From the NCBI GenBank assembly GCA_963169195.1, contig CAUJDN010000128.1, forward strand, positions 28,440-92,439: 64,000 nucleotides of DNA, given 5' to 3'. Positions 1 to 8,998 of the stretch are shown here, piece after piece. Each line of letters opens with the position of its first letter. The stretch's first letter is position 1. The position numbers and the translations under genes were made by a program. Below the pieces are notes generated by a model that had not been told where the DNA came from, did not search any database, and worked only from the letters and a program-made list of their open reading frames with translations. This DNA is from Acidobacteriota bacterium. Its GTDB lineage: Bacteria > Acidobacteriota > Vicinamibacteria > Vicinamibacterales > UBA2999.

Positions 1-1
1 A

Positions 2-2014
2 TTCGACGTCGTGCACGTGCACGAGTGGCGGGGCATCGCGTTCTTCACGCTCCTGGCGAAGCGGCAGGGACTGGCGCTTCACGCCTCCCTCGTGTGCGTG
101 GGGGTGCACAGCCCCGTGCTCTGGCACAAGGAGGGCATGACCGAGCTGGCGACAGCCGAGGATCTCGAAGTGGATTTCATGGAGCGCCAGTCGGTGGCGC
201 TCGCCGACGTCCTCTGGAGCCCCAGCGTACACATGCTGCAGTGGATGCGCCGCGAGGGCTGGCGGCTGCCGCGGCGCGTCATGACACGCCAGTATGTCGT
301 GCTCGGCGGCCGCGAGCGCGGCGCGGATGCGCCCCTGCTGCCGATCCGGGAGCTCGTGTTCTTCGGGCGCCTCGAGACGCGCAAGGGCCTCGACGTGTTC
401 TGCGACGCGCTGGATTGCCTGGTGCGGCGCGGCATGGCCGTGCCACGCGTCACGTTCCTCGGCAGGCCCGCGTCGGTGGACGGCGTGCCGAGCGAGACCT
501 ACCTGCGGCAGCGGGCCGCACGCTGGCCGTTCCGGTGGCAGATCATCGGCGATCGCGATCGCGACGGCGCCAGGGCGTACCTGGCCGAGCCGGGCCGGCT
601 CGCCGTCCTGCCGTCGCGCATCGACAACCTGCCGTACACCGTCCTGGAATGCCTGGCCGACGGCATCGCGTTCGTCGCCGCGAACACCGGGGGCATCCCG
701 GAGATGATCCGTGACGCGGACCGGGACTCGGTGCTGTTCGACCTCACGCCCGCGGCGATGGCAGACCACCTGCAGCGCGCGCTCGTCATGGGGGTTCGGC
801 CCGTGAAACCGCACGTGCCGTTCGACCTGGCCAACCGGGACTGGTTGGACTGGCACGGGAGGGCGCGGCGCGGCCGGCCCGTCAGGCGGCGGCCGGCGTT
901 CGCCCCGCTGGTGTCGATCGTGCTCACCCACTTCAACCGCCCGCAGCTGCTGGCACAGGCGCTCGACTCGATCCGCCGGCAGGACTATGCGCGCCTCGAG
1001 GTGATCCTCGTGGACGATGGCAGCGACGCGCCGGAGGCCGTCAGGTTCGTCGCGTCGCTCGAACAGGAGTTCGACGCCCGCAACTGGCGCATCGTCCGCC
1101 AGGCGAATCGCTATCTCGGGGCGGCGCGCAACCGCGGCATCCGCGAGGCCCGCGGGACGTACGTGCTGTTCATGGACGATGACAACATCGCCGAGCCGCA
1201 CGAAGTGAGCACCTTCGTGGGGGCGGCCGCCGCGAGTGGCGCCGACATCCTGACCTGTTTCCTGCGGGTGTTCCAGGGCACCGACCCCAGCACCTCGGAC
1301 GAGGGCACGTACTGCTGGCCGTTTCTCGGCGCCGCGGTCTCGCCCGGGGTGACACGAAACAGTTTCGGCAACGCCAACGCGTTCGTGAGGCGAACGGTCT
1401 TCGACCGCGTGGGCAAGTTCACCGAGGACGTGGGCATCGGCTGCGAGGACTGGGAGTTCTTCGCCCGCGCCACGCTCGCCGGGTGCCGCCTGATGGTCGT
1501 GCCCGAGCCGCTCGTGCGCTACCGCCAGGGCCAGGGGATGCTGAACACCACGTCCCGGCACGCCAACCGGATGCGGGCGCTCCGACCCTATTTCGCGCAC
1601 GTCCCCGCGCCCTTCCGCGGGTTGCTGCACCTCGCACAGACACCGGCGATTGGCGACGGGGCGAGCGCGCCCCCGGCCGCGCGCCTCGATCACGTCCGCC
1701 GCGCGGTGATCTTCGGAGCCGGCGAGAGCGGGCGCGCGGCGCTCAGGCTGGCCGCCCGCTGCGGCTGGACCGTCGAGTATCTCGTGGACAACAACGCCGG
1801 CGTCTGGAACACCGAGGCCCACGGGCTCGACGTGCGGCCACCGGGGGCGCTTGAAGCCCGGGACTACGACCTCGTGATTGTCGCCTCGCAGGCCGGGAAG
1901 GCCGCCATCTTCCATCAGCTCGAGGAGATGGGCCTGTCGCATGCCGAGGACTTCGTGCACTTCCTCGAGCCCGTATCCGTATCGGGCGTGACCGCGCAGG
2001 TGGTGCTGTCGTGA
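2..2014 (+). CDS. Glycosyltransferase fusion GT4-GT2 with Rossmann-like tail (5' end outside window)
   Basis: The reading frame is already open at base 2 and the first residues (FDVVHVHEWRG) look like the inside of a GT-B enzyme, so the true start lies off the left edge. Three modules are visible. Residues about 1-290 form a GT4-type half (RLETRKGLDVF; PSRIDNLPYTVLECLADG with the usual glutamate). Residues about 300-525 form a GT2/GT-A domain (SIVLTHFNRP, VDDGSD, MDDDN metal site, CEDWEF). Residues about 566-653 form a small nucleotide-binding-like fold (VIFGAGESG, then LVDNN), a module seen again in four other proteins nearby. It probably adds sugars to a surface or flagellar glycan in the cytoplasm; donor and acceptor cannot be told. 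It converges on the pyruvyl-transferase gene. Confidence 0.85.
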   Translation, partial: FDVVHVHEWRGIAFFTLLAKRQGLALHASLVCVGVHSPVLWHKEGMTELATAEDLEVDFMERQSVALADVLWSPSVHMLQWMRREGWRLPRRVMTRQYVVLGGRERGADAPLLPIRELVFFGRLETRKGLDVFCDALDCLVRRGMAVPRVTFLGRPASVDGVPSETYLRQRAARWPFRWQIIGDRDRDGARAYLAEPGRLAVLPSRIDNLPYTVLECLADGIAFVAANTGGIPEMIRDADRDSVLFDLTPAAMADHLQRALVMGVRPVKPHVPFDLANRDWLDWHGRARRGRPVRRRPAFAPLVSIVLTHFNRPQLLAQALDSIRRQDYARLEVILVDDGSDAPEAVRFVASLEQEFDARNWRIVRQANRYLGAARNRGIREARGTYVLFMDDDNIAEPHEVSTFVGAAAASGADILTCFLRVFQGTDPSTSDEGTYCWPFLGAAVSPGVTRNSFGNANAFVRRTVFDRVGKFTEDVGIGCEDWEFFARATLAGCRLMVVPEPLVRYRQGQGMLNTTSRHANRMRALRPYFAHVPAPFRGLLHLAQTPAIGDGASAPPAARLDHVRRAVIFGAGESGRAALRLAARCGWTVEYLVDNNAGVWNTEAHGLDVRPPGALEARDYDLVIVASQAGKAAIFHQLEEMGLSHAEDFVHFLEPVSVSGVTAQVVLS

Positions 2015-2022
2015 CACGGCCG

Positions 2023-2081
2023 CGCGTGGCATCGATGGGCTCCTGTCACGCCACCCGGATGCGCCGATGCCGGGTCCGGCC
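2023..2081 (-). pseudogene. Remnant of a capD-like dehydratase gene (59 bp)
   Basis: This 59-bp stretch matches 14281-14339, inside the dehydratase gene of this window, at 56 of 59 bases in the same orientation. Read on the minus strand it gives GRTRHRRIRVA, then a TGA where the intact gene has TGC, then QEPIDATR. It is therefore a decayed piece of the 3' part of a second dehydratase gene, left between two convergent glycan genes. It shows that this cluster has been duplicated or rearranged. Confidence 0.7.
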
Positions 2082-2100
2082 GTATGGGTTGGAGCCCCCC

Positions 2101-2116
2101 GGGCGGTGCGCCGCCC
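2101..2116. terminator. Possible bidirectional terminator hairpin
   Basis: GGGCGG-TGCG-CCGCCC forms a perfect 6-bp stem with a 4-base loop between two convergent genes. There is no T-run on either side, so it is only a candidate. Confidence 0.35.
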
Positions 2117-2119
2117 TCC

Positions 2120-4198
2120 TCAGGCGACGGCGGCGAGGTCGAGCACCAGCGCCCGGCCGCACCCGGCATCGATCACCTGCCGCGCGATCGCGTGCTGGTG
2201 CATCGAGGAAACCAGGATGAGATCGACGTCGGCGAGTGCCGCGGCCTCCGGGCGAAGCACGGGCACGTCCTCGAACGTCGCACCCCACCTGGCCGGGTCG
2301 TTGTCGAAGACACCGACGAGGACGAGGTCCCGCCGCGCGCGCACCTCGGCGGCCTTCCTGCGGCCGAGCGACGAAGCGCCGAAGAGCGCGACACGAGCGG
2401 GAACCCGGAGTGCGTCTGCGTGACCGGGCGCGAGACACGGCGGCAGCGCCCGCCCATCGGCGCCCACGAGGTGAAGGCGCCAGCCCCGCCGCCGCGCCAC
2501 CGTCTCGAAGGCGCCCTGCCACGTGCGCGGATGTTCGGGCGCCTGTGCACCGGAGCACACGAGAACGCCGGGACGACCTGCGAGGTGCCAGTCGACGACA
2601 CGCGGATCGTCCGTCACGATCACATCGGCATCGAGACTCCGGCACCACGCGACGATCTCCCGGCGTCGAAGGCGCCACGGCGTGTCCTGATCCTCGGCGC
2701 GGACGATGGCCCGCCGCCGGTTCGGCGCCGCGGCGCGAAGCGACGGCGCCAGGTGTGCGAGGTCGGCCTCATCGCCCACGATCGCGCACACGACGAAGTC
2801 GGAGGCAGGCACGGCGTCGGCGCGCGGCACAGTGGCCGAGAGTCTCACCACGTACTGCCCGATCCCGTTCGATGCGCTGCCCGGCACGGGCTCGGTGGAC
2901 GCGCCCTCGTGCGCGCTCGAACCCTCCGGACCCGCGAAGCCCGTCACGGCCAGCTCCAGGCCCGCGCGCCCCAGCGTCGCGTGCCAGTCGTCGAGAGGCG
3001 CGACGCGTGCGAAGGCCGTGGAACCGGCCGCCCATGGGACGGCCGCGAGCGAGGTCGTCAGCGGCAGCGACGCCGTCCGGCGCACGGCCGACAGGACCTC
3101 CGGGAGGTCAGCGGCCGGCACCCAGTCGAGGCCCTCGACAATCGGCTGCGCCGGTGTGCCATCGGCGCGCGGGACTGCCGAGCGGGCCAACTCCTGGCAG
3201 CGCGCGATAGTCCCGGGAGGGACCGGCGGCGGCAGGCCGCGTGAGAGTTCCCGCGACAGGGCGGCAGCATCGGCGATCATGGCCGCCTCGCGTCCGAGGT
3301 GCTCGAGCAGACCCTCGATCTTGTGGGTGTTGGATGGTCGGGCGAGAAACGGCCGGCCGGCCATCGCGGCGAACACGAGCACGTGGTAGCGACCCGAGAT
3401 CACGAGGTCGAACCCGCGCAGGTGTCGACCGATTCCAGTCCACGGCAACGGCCGGAGATCCAGCGTGGCCCACCCGCGCGCGGCGATGGCGGCCGCCAGC
3501 GGGGCCTCGCGATCCTCGAGCCACGCCAGGACCGGCCGGCGACCCGTGCTGGCGACCGCGTGAAGGTCCTCCAGGATCGCGGACACGGCCTCTGTGCGGG
3601 ACGGGAGCAACCCCGCGAGGACGCCCGGTGTGTAGAAGACGCGGCCGGCTGCCGGCGCGGCCGGGCTGCGGGCCAGGAACGGCGCGGCCAGGAACGCGGC
3701 GTCTGCGGCAAGCGTGGCGTGGAGGCCCCGGGCAGCGAGCCAGCGCGCCGATCGAGGCTCGCGAACCGAGACGTGCGCCGCGGGAACGAGCGTCAGGTCG
3801 AGCAGCCAGCGGTCGATCCCCTCGACCGTGCCGTTCAGGGCCCACACGGGCCGGCCCAGCCGATGGGCCAGCGCCAGCGTGCCGCCGAGGGCGAGCGCGC
3901 CGACCGTGTGGTGATGGAACGTGCCCTCGAGATTCGCCACGACGAGATCGGCCGAGCACAGCGCGTCGGCGAGCCCCGAGTCCGCGGCGAGCCTATCGAC
4001 GGCGGTCGACCATGCGACGGCATCGTGCGCGGCGCCGGAAGCGATGAGCGGCGCAAAGGCGTCGTAGCCCTCACCCCGGGGACGCGTCGTGACTCGCGCA
4101 TCGAGGGCCGCGGCCAGTTGGCGCACCAGGACCGACACGGTGGCCTGACACCCGGGGTTTGGATCGGCCCGGGTGTCGTTCAGAAGGACGACGCGCAT
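2120..4198 (-). CDS. Polysaccharide pyruvyl transferase-like protein with Rossmann-like tail
   Basis: This 692-residue protein starts at ATG 4198, preceded by AGAGGGG at good spacing; longer upstream reading is low-complexity and overlaps the divergent gene. Residues 1-330 fit the polysaccharide pyruvyl transferase family (NPGCQATV near the N-terminus, VVANLEGTFHH, SVREPRSARW, then SGRYHVLVFAAMAG and NTHKIEGLL). Such enzymes move pyruvate from phosphoenolpyruvate to a sugar. The middle (about 340-600) is not recognised. The C-terminus (about 600-692) is the Rossmann-like module (VALFGASSLG, VFDNDPARWG, LILVSS) shared with neighbours. It lies divergent to the Maf gene, which suggests work on the same flagellar glycan. 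The substrate is unknown. Confidence 0.75.
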   Translation of the reverse strand: MRVVLLNDTRADPNPGCQATVSVLVRQLAAALDARVTTRPRGEGYDAFAPLIASGAAHDAVAWSTAVDRLAADSGLADALCSADLVVANLEGTFHHHTVGALALGGTLALAHRLGRPVWALNGTVEGIDRWLLDLTLVPAAHVSVREPRSARWLAARGLHATLAADAAFLAAPFLARSPAAPAAGRVFYTPGVLAGLLPSRTEAVSAILEDLHAVASTGRRPVLAWLEDREAPLAAAIAARGWATLDLRPLPWTGIGRHLRGFDLVISGRYHVLVFAAMAGRPFLARPSNTHKIEGLLEHLGREAAMIADAAALSRELSRGLPPPVPPGTIARCQELARSAVPRADGTPAQPIVEGLDWVPAADLPEVLSAVRRTASLPLTTSLAAVPWAAGSTAFARVAPLDDWHATLGRAGLELAVTGFAGPEGSSAHEGASTEPVPGSASNGIGQYVVRLSATVPRADAVPASDFVVCAIVGDEADLAHLAPSLRAAAPNRRRAIVRAEDQDTPWRLRRREIVAWCRSLDADVIVTDDPRVVDWHLAGRPGVLVCSGAQAPEHPRTWQGAFETVARRRGWRLHLVGADGRALPPCLAPGHADALRVPARVALFGASSLGRRKAAEVRARRDLVLVGVFDNDPARWGATFEDVPVLRPEAAALADVDLILVSSMHQHAIARQVIDAGCGRALVLDLAAVA

Positions 4199-4210
4199 CC
4201 GGACCCCTCT

Positions 4211-4226
4211 TGCAAGAAGAGCTCCA
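4211..4226 (-). promoter_or_regulatory. Weak sigma54-like element before the pyruvyl-transferase gene
   Basis: The minus strand reads TGGAGCTCTTCTTGCA, with GG and GC 12 bases apart and a perfect TTGCA. The middle of the -24 box is poor. Predicted transcription would begin about 2 bases before the ATG, leaving out the good ribosome site, so this may be chance. Confidence 0.3.
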
Positions 4227-4257
4227 GCCGCGACCCGACCGGCGGGCCCGCGGCGCG

Positions 4258-4273
4258 AGGCACGTCGTTTGCA
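4258..4273 (+). promoter_or_regulatory. Sigma54 (-24/-12) promoter of the maf operon
   Basis: AGGCACGTCGTTTGCA differs from the sigma54 consensus TGGCACG-N4-TTGCA only in the first base. The predicted start is near 4284, three bases before the ATG at 4287, so the message would be almost leaderless. Confidence 0.7.
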
Positions 4274-4286
4274 CCACCTGGACCGC

Positions 4287-7200
4287 ATGCGCCGCACGCC
4301 GCCATCCGGCCTCCCGGCTGCCGCACCCCGCACGCGGTACGTGGCACACACCGCCTCGTCGTTCGAGGCCTGCACGGAGGCCGGTGACTGGGTGGCCGTG
4401 CACGCGGGTCCCGACCCGCGCGCCGAGGCGCTGCGACTGCTTGCCACCGTCCCCGCGGACGACCCGCCGGTTGTCGTGATCATCGCGGCTGGACTGGGGT
4501 ACCTGGCCGAGGCCGCCGCGGCCCGCTGGCGCCGCGCCACGCTGGTCGTCGTCGAACCCGACGCGGCCGTGGCGGCTGCCGCCCGCCGCCGGCTCCCCGG
4601 CCTCTACGACGCCGCGCGCATGCGCCTGCTCGTCGGTCCTGCGTACGAAGGTGCCGAGGAGATCTGGCGCGTGTTCGACCGGTCTGGAGGTGCCGTCGAC
4701 GCGCCCCCGATGCTCGCGGATCCGGTCCTGGCGCGAGCCTGGCCGGCGCGAGTGCGTGAGGCCGCTCGGCTGGTGGGCCGCGCCGTTGCCGCAGCACGGA
4801 TGAACGCGGAGGCCCGCGCACAGAATGGCGGACGCTACCTGGTCAACACGCTGCGCAATGCCCGCCACCTGGTGCTCGGTCCCAATCCCGCCGGTCTCGC
4901 CGGGCGCTTCCCGAACGTCCCGGCGATCGTGGTCGGTGCCGGCCCGTCGCTCACGCGCACGATGCCGGCGCTCCGTCGCCTCGCGGACCGCGCGCTCGTC
5001 ATCGCCACCGACACCGCCTGGCGGCCGCTCGTGGCAGCCGGGGTGCACCCGCACCTGGTCGTCGCGGTCGATCCGACGCCCGAGAACGGCCGGCACCTGC
5101 GGCACGTGCCCGAGGCCCCAGGCACGTGGATCATCGCCGAGGCCAGCGTGGACCCGCCGTCGCTGGCGCCGCATGCCGGACGCGTGGCCCCGTTCCGGGT
5201 CGCCGCGCACCAGCCGTGGCCGTGGCTCATCGCTCACGGGTTCGATACCGTCACCCTTCGCGCCTGGGGATCGGTGCTCACGCCGGCCTTCGATCTCGCG
5301 CTCATGTGCGGCTGCGCGCCAGTGGTGTTCGTCGGCGCCGACCTGGCGTTCACCGACGGTCGTCCCTACTGCCGTGGCACGACGATGGAGGACGAGTGGG
5401 CGCGCCACACCGCCCGTGGTGTGACCCTGCGACAGGTCTGGGCGAACACGCTGGCGTCGCGGCCGCTGGTGACGCTGCCGTCGATAACGGGGGCGCTCGT
5501 GCAGACGGCGCCGCACCTGGTCGAGTTCCGCGACTGGATCGCCGCGCGCGCGGCGGAGGTCGTGCCTGGACGCGTCGTGAACGCCAGCGGCGACGGCATC
5601 CTGTTCGGTGCCGGCGTCACGCTGGCCACCCTGGACGAGGTCCTGGCCTCTCGCCCGGTGTCGGCCGGGCACGTGGAGGGCGCGATCCGGGGCGCGCTTG
5701 CGGCGCCGCAGGCACGGGCGCACACGGCTGGCCTGGTCCAGGCCCTCCGCGCCGTCGCCTGCGGCTCAGCCGACGCGGACGCGATGGTCGCATCGTGGCT
5801 GACCGCCGGCGGTCCCACCCTCACGTCGGAGGCCCTGCGCCTGGCCGCGCGGGACGCGGCCGACGCCCTCGCGGCCCCGCTGGCTGACGTGCCGGCTGAC
5901 CGGCCCGCACCGCCGGGGCGGTGGTTCGCGGGTGATCGCGCGGCATTCATGCGTGCGCAGCTCACAGGGGACCGCAGTGGCCTCGACGGCACGGACCCGC
6001 CCGCGCCTCGTGCCGTGGTGGCCGCCGCGGAAGCGGCGCGCGCGGCGTATGCCGGGCTCTTCGCCCTCCACGAGATCGCCACAGGCCCGGGACCCGATGT
6101 GGAGGCCGGCGCCGCCCCCCAGCGCGTACCCCTCTCGCAGCGGTACCGGTGGACCGGCAATGCGGCCCCGCTGGTGGCGGCGCTCGAAGAAGCGTTCCTG
6201 GAGGTTTCGGCGGCGCCGGCTGGTCGCGGCGACAGCGCCGCGGTCGACTGGCGCGCCCAGGCGCCGCCGCCACGCGAAGGGGACGCCGGCGCCAGACCGT
6301 CGGTCGATGCGGGCGCTCGCGCCGCCGTGGCCGCGATGCACCTGGCTGTCGAGACCAGCGTGGACGTCGAGGGGTCCCTGTCCAGGCGCGAGGCGCGGCT
6401 CCTGGCGGCCGCTGCCGGGGCATTGGAGATGCCGGGATGGATTGCGCCGGGTGCCGCCGGCGTCGACGTGCAGGTGCACGGCCGCCGGCGGCGGCTGCCC
6501 CTCGTCGCGCAGGCCCTGATCCGCGCGGTCACTGGCACAATCGTCGAGGCGCAGGACGGCCTGGACGCGGCCGAGGCGTTCCTGCGCGACGCCGTCTGCG
6601 AGATCGCACCCGACGTGCTCACGGGTGGCGACGTACCGCGCGGCTGGAGCGTCGTCACACTCTCGGAGGCCACCGCCCTCTTCGTGCCCGCAGGTACACC
6701 GGGCAGCCTGGTGATCCGCACGGGTGGTCCGCTCGAGCCAGCCTCGGCATGGCCCGGGCCCATCACGGGTGAGATGCCGTGGGGAGCGGAGGGCGGGCGG
6801 CTGGCGTGGAACGCCCGAACCCGCGACGTGTACTGGCACGTTGACCAGGGGGCGGCCATCGCGCGCGCACGGGCGCCGTTCACCCCGGCACACGTGGCCT
6901 CGCTGGAAGGCGAGCCGCCGGTCTGGACCGGTACCGACGCACGGCTCTGGCGGTGGCGCCCCGGTGACGAGGCGCGCCTGCTCGCCACGCTTCCGGAGCC
7001 GGGCATTCCCCGGTACGAGGGCGCCGCGCTCCTCGTGGCGCCGATGCCGCGCGATGCGAGCGGCCGCTCGCGCCGCCTGCGACTCGACCGGGAGTGGCAT
7101 GTCGAACCGCACACCGGCGAGATCGACAGGCGACCGTGCGGCGGATTGGGGCAGTGCGCCAGGGTCGCATCGTCAGGCGGCTGGACGGCGGCGACGCATC

Positions 7201-7391
7201 CGTTCGCCGATGTCGTGCGACTCACGGCCGACGGCGGGTGGGTTGGCTGGCTGGCGTGCGACACCCCGCTCGGCGTCGCGTGGGCCGGCGCTTCGCTCGT
7301 CGTGACCCTGGCCAGCGGTGAGCTGCTGCGCTTCCCGCGCCTGCGCACCACGCTGACCGGGTGCCTGACTGGCTCGCCTCTTGCTGTCTGA
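4287..7391 (+). CDS. Maf-type motility accessory factor (flagellin nonulosonate transferase) with long C-terminal extension
   Basis: This protein has 1034 residues from ATG 4287; no good ribosome site is visible. An N-terminal region includes VAVHAGPDPRAEA and the Rossmann-like VVVIIAAGLGYLAEA...VVVEPD. The Maf/DUF115 (MptE-like) core lies at about 200-400: IVVGAGPSL, IATDTAWRPL, VVAVDPTPEN, FVGADLAFTDGRPYCRG. Maf proteins transfer pseudaminic or legionaminic acid to flagellin in the cytoplasm, which fits the CMP-sugar operon nearby. Usual Maf proteins are about 600-700 residues. Here roughly 350 more residues follow, ending in short beta-strand-like repeats (VRLTADGGWVGWLACDTP, SLVVTLASGELLRF) that suggest a partial beta-propeller. 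It heads an operon with two glycosyltransferases and a methyltransferase. Confidence 0.85.
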   Translation: MRRTPPSGLPAAAPRTRYVAHTASSFEACTEAGDWVAVHAGPDPRAEALRLLATVPADDPPVVVIIAAGLGYLAEAAAARWRRATLVVVEPDAAVAAAARRRLPGLYDAARMRLLVGPAYEGAEEIWRVFDRSGGAVDAPPMLADPVLARAWPARVREAARLVGRAVAAARMNAEARAQNGGRYLVNTLRNARHLVLGPNPAGLAGRFPNVPAIVVGAGPSLTRTMPALRRLADRALVIATDTAWRPLVAAGVHPHLVVAVDPTPENGRHLRHVPEAPGTWIIAEASVDPPSLAPHAGRVAPFRVAAHQPWPWLIAHGFDTVTLRAWGSVLTPAFDLALMCGCAPVVFVGADLAFTDGRPYCRGTTMEDEWARHTARGVTLRQVWANTLASRPLVTLPSITGALVQTAPHLVEFRDWIAARAAEVVPGRVVNASGDGILFGAGVTLATLDEVLASRPVSAGHVEGAIRGALAAPQARAHTAGLVQALRAVACGSADADAMVASWLTAGGPTLTSEALRLAARDAADALAAPLADVPADRPAPPGRWFAGDRAAFMRAQLTGDRSGLDGTDPPAPRAVVAAAEAARAAYAGLFALHEIATGPGPDVEAGAAPQRVPLSQRYRWTGNAAPLVAALEEAFLEVSAAPAGRGDSAAVDWRAQAPPPREGDAGARPSVDAGARAAVAAMHLAVETSVDVEGSLSRREARLLAAAAGALEMPGWIAPGAAGVDVQVHGRRRRLPLVAQALIRAVTGTIVEAQDGLDAAEAFLRDAVCEIAPDVLTGGDVPRGWSVVTLSEATALFVPAGTPGSLVIRTGGPLEPASAWPGPITGEMPWGAEGGRLAWNARTRDVYWHVDQGAAIARARAPFTPAHVASLEGEPPVWTGTDARLWRWRPGDEARLLATLPEPGIPRYEGAALLVAPMPRDASGRSRRLRLDREWHVEPHTGEIDRRPCGGLGQCARVASSGGWTAATHPFADVVRLTADGGWVGWLACDTPLGVAWAGASLVVTLASGELLRFPRLRTTLTGCLTGSPLAV

Positions 7392-7489
7392 CGCACGGGT
7401 GCCCGGGTGGCGCCGCCGGCACGGCCGGACACGAGGCGCAGCCCCCGTGCGGGTGTCGGCCGTCCGGACGCGGCGGTCAGCAAAGCGAC

Positions 7490-8998
7490 ATGTTCACTTC
7501 GGTCCTGATTCCGTCGGTCTTCGAGCACGTCCACGCGCGGCACCTGTGCGTGTTCTACGCGCAGCTCGGCGGGTTCGGCCGCGATGCCGTGAGCTTCGTC
7601 GGCGAGCCGGCGTACTTCGAGGCGCCGGCCGCGCTCGAAGCGGCAGGCCGGCCGGAATGGCACGCCGGCTGGCGCGAGACGTACGGCTACACGCCGCCGC
7701 AGAGCCTCGACGGCGTACGCTGCGAGCGGCTGCCGGCGGATCTCTTCGCGGCGCGGATGCGGCGCGTGGGCTCGAGCTGGAAGCTCTACGGTCAGCTCCT
7801 CACCCGACGGCTGCCCGAACTGGAGGCGGCGGTCGAGGGCGCTCTCTCGAAGCTGGACAGGTGCGAGCGCGTCGAGGCCGTGCTGCTCTTTGCCGACAAT
7901 CCGAGCGTCGGGCACATCGCACGCCTGCGCGGTCTGCCGATCGTGCACAACGAGTACGGTCCGCTCCGGCCGCCGGGTTACGTCATGACCGGCTACTGGG
8001 ATCGCCGGGGCATCACCCGCCGCTTCGAGGCGGCTGCCCGGTATCGTGCGTTTCGTCGGGCCGCGCGCGCCAGCCACCTGCCGCTGCTCAGCCGCGAGGA
8101 GATACTCCACGTCTTGCGGCGCGCGCCCCTCCCGGAGGCGGCGCCGCACGGTCGACGGTTCAGCGTCGGCGTGGCGCTCCAGGGCGAGGACAACGCCCGG
8201 GCGCACGGCATAGACGCCCTGGACCTCGTCTCGATGGCGCGCCAGCATCACCCGCGCGAGGCCGTGCTGCTGCGGTCGCACCCGGGCGCGCTCGCACGCT
8301 GGAGCGAGACGCTGGCCGTGCCCGACACGTCGCCGTCGGCCGCGGCCTTCGTGCAGCAGTGCGAGACGGTGATGACCGTGAGTTCCGGTACGGCGCTCGA
8401 GGCGCTGCTGCTCGGTCGCCGGGCGGTCGTCGTTGGAGACAGCCCCTTGGCGATCGCAGCCGATCGGCATCTGGCCGCGCCGGACCGACGCCCCGAGACG
8501 GAGCAACTGCGGGTCCTCAACTTCCTGGTCTTCGGCTACCTGGTGCCCGGACCGCTGATGTTCGACGCCGCCTACGTCCGGTGGCGACTCACGAACCCGT
8601 GCGAACTGGACATCTATCGCTACCACCAGCGGTGGTACCGCCGGCACTGGCTTGCGGCGCCGCAGCCGGCGGCCTCCGGGCTCGCGCTCGGAGCCGGCGT
8701 GAAGCTCCTGGATGCGCTGCCCAACGGCGAGGCGCCGGTCGCGGCTGCGGTGTTCGGCGCCGGTGGCGCCACACCCGCCGTGATTGCCGCGCTTCGGTCC
8801 GAACGCTTCACGCTGCAGGCGGTCTTCGACAACGATGCCGGCAAGTGGGGCCAGGTCGTGGCCGGCCTGCCCGTCGAGGCACCGGCCTTCCGCCCCTGCA
8901 CCTCCGTGGTCGTGTCGTCGCTCACGCACGCCGACGCGATGACCCGCCAGTTGATCGCGCTCGGCTACCCGCCCGACCGCGTCCTGAGGCTGCGATGA
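7490..8998 (+). CDS. GT99-like (beta-Kdo type) glycosyltransferase with Rossmann-like tail
   Basis: The protein has 502 residues from ATG 7490, 98 bp after the Maf gene; the leader between them holds no other gene. HNEYGPLRPP near residue 150 recalls the N-terminal domain of GT99 enzymes such as the Kdo transferase half of WbbB. SSGTALEALLLGRRAVV near residue 300 is the typical donor-site loop of Kdo/sialyl-type GT-B folds. The last 90 residues (AAVFGAGGATP, VFDNDAGKWGQ, VVVSSLTH) are the small Rossmann-like module shared with neighbours. A Kdo-like donor would suit the nonulosonic acid made by the operon at 12.9-23.6 kb, but this is inference. Its stop overlaps the next start (ATGA). Confidence 0.65.
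   Translation: MFTSVLIPSVFEHVHARHLCVFYAQLGGFGRDAVSFVGEPAYFEAPAALEAAGRPEWHAGWRETYGYTPPQSLDGVRCERLPADLFAARMRRVGSSWKLYGQLLTRRLPELEAAVEGALSKLDRCERVEAVLLFADNPSVGHIARLRGLPIVHNEYGPLRPPGYVMTGYWDRRGITRRFEAAARYRAFRRAARASHLPLLSREEILHVLRRAPLPEAAPHGRRFSVGVALQGEDNARAHGIDALDLVSMARQHHPREAVLLRSHPGALARWSETLAVPDTSPSAAAFVQQCETVMTVSSGTALEALLLGRRAVVVGDSPLAIAADRHLAAPDRRPETEQLRVLNFLVFGYLVPGPLMFDAAYVRWRLTNPCELDIYRYHQRWYRRHWLAAPQPAASGLALGAGVKLLDALPNGEAPVAAAVFGAGGATPAVIAALRSERFTLQAVFDNDAGKWGQVVAGLPVEAPAFRPCTSVVVSSLTHADAMTRQLIALGYPPDRVLRLR

Noticed and set aside
5366..8929. 1187-residue minus-strand frame over the Maf and GT99-like genes
   Set aside because: Its composition is the arginine/serine-rich kind expected from antisense of GC-rich genes, and the plus-strand genes have clear motifs.
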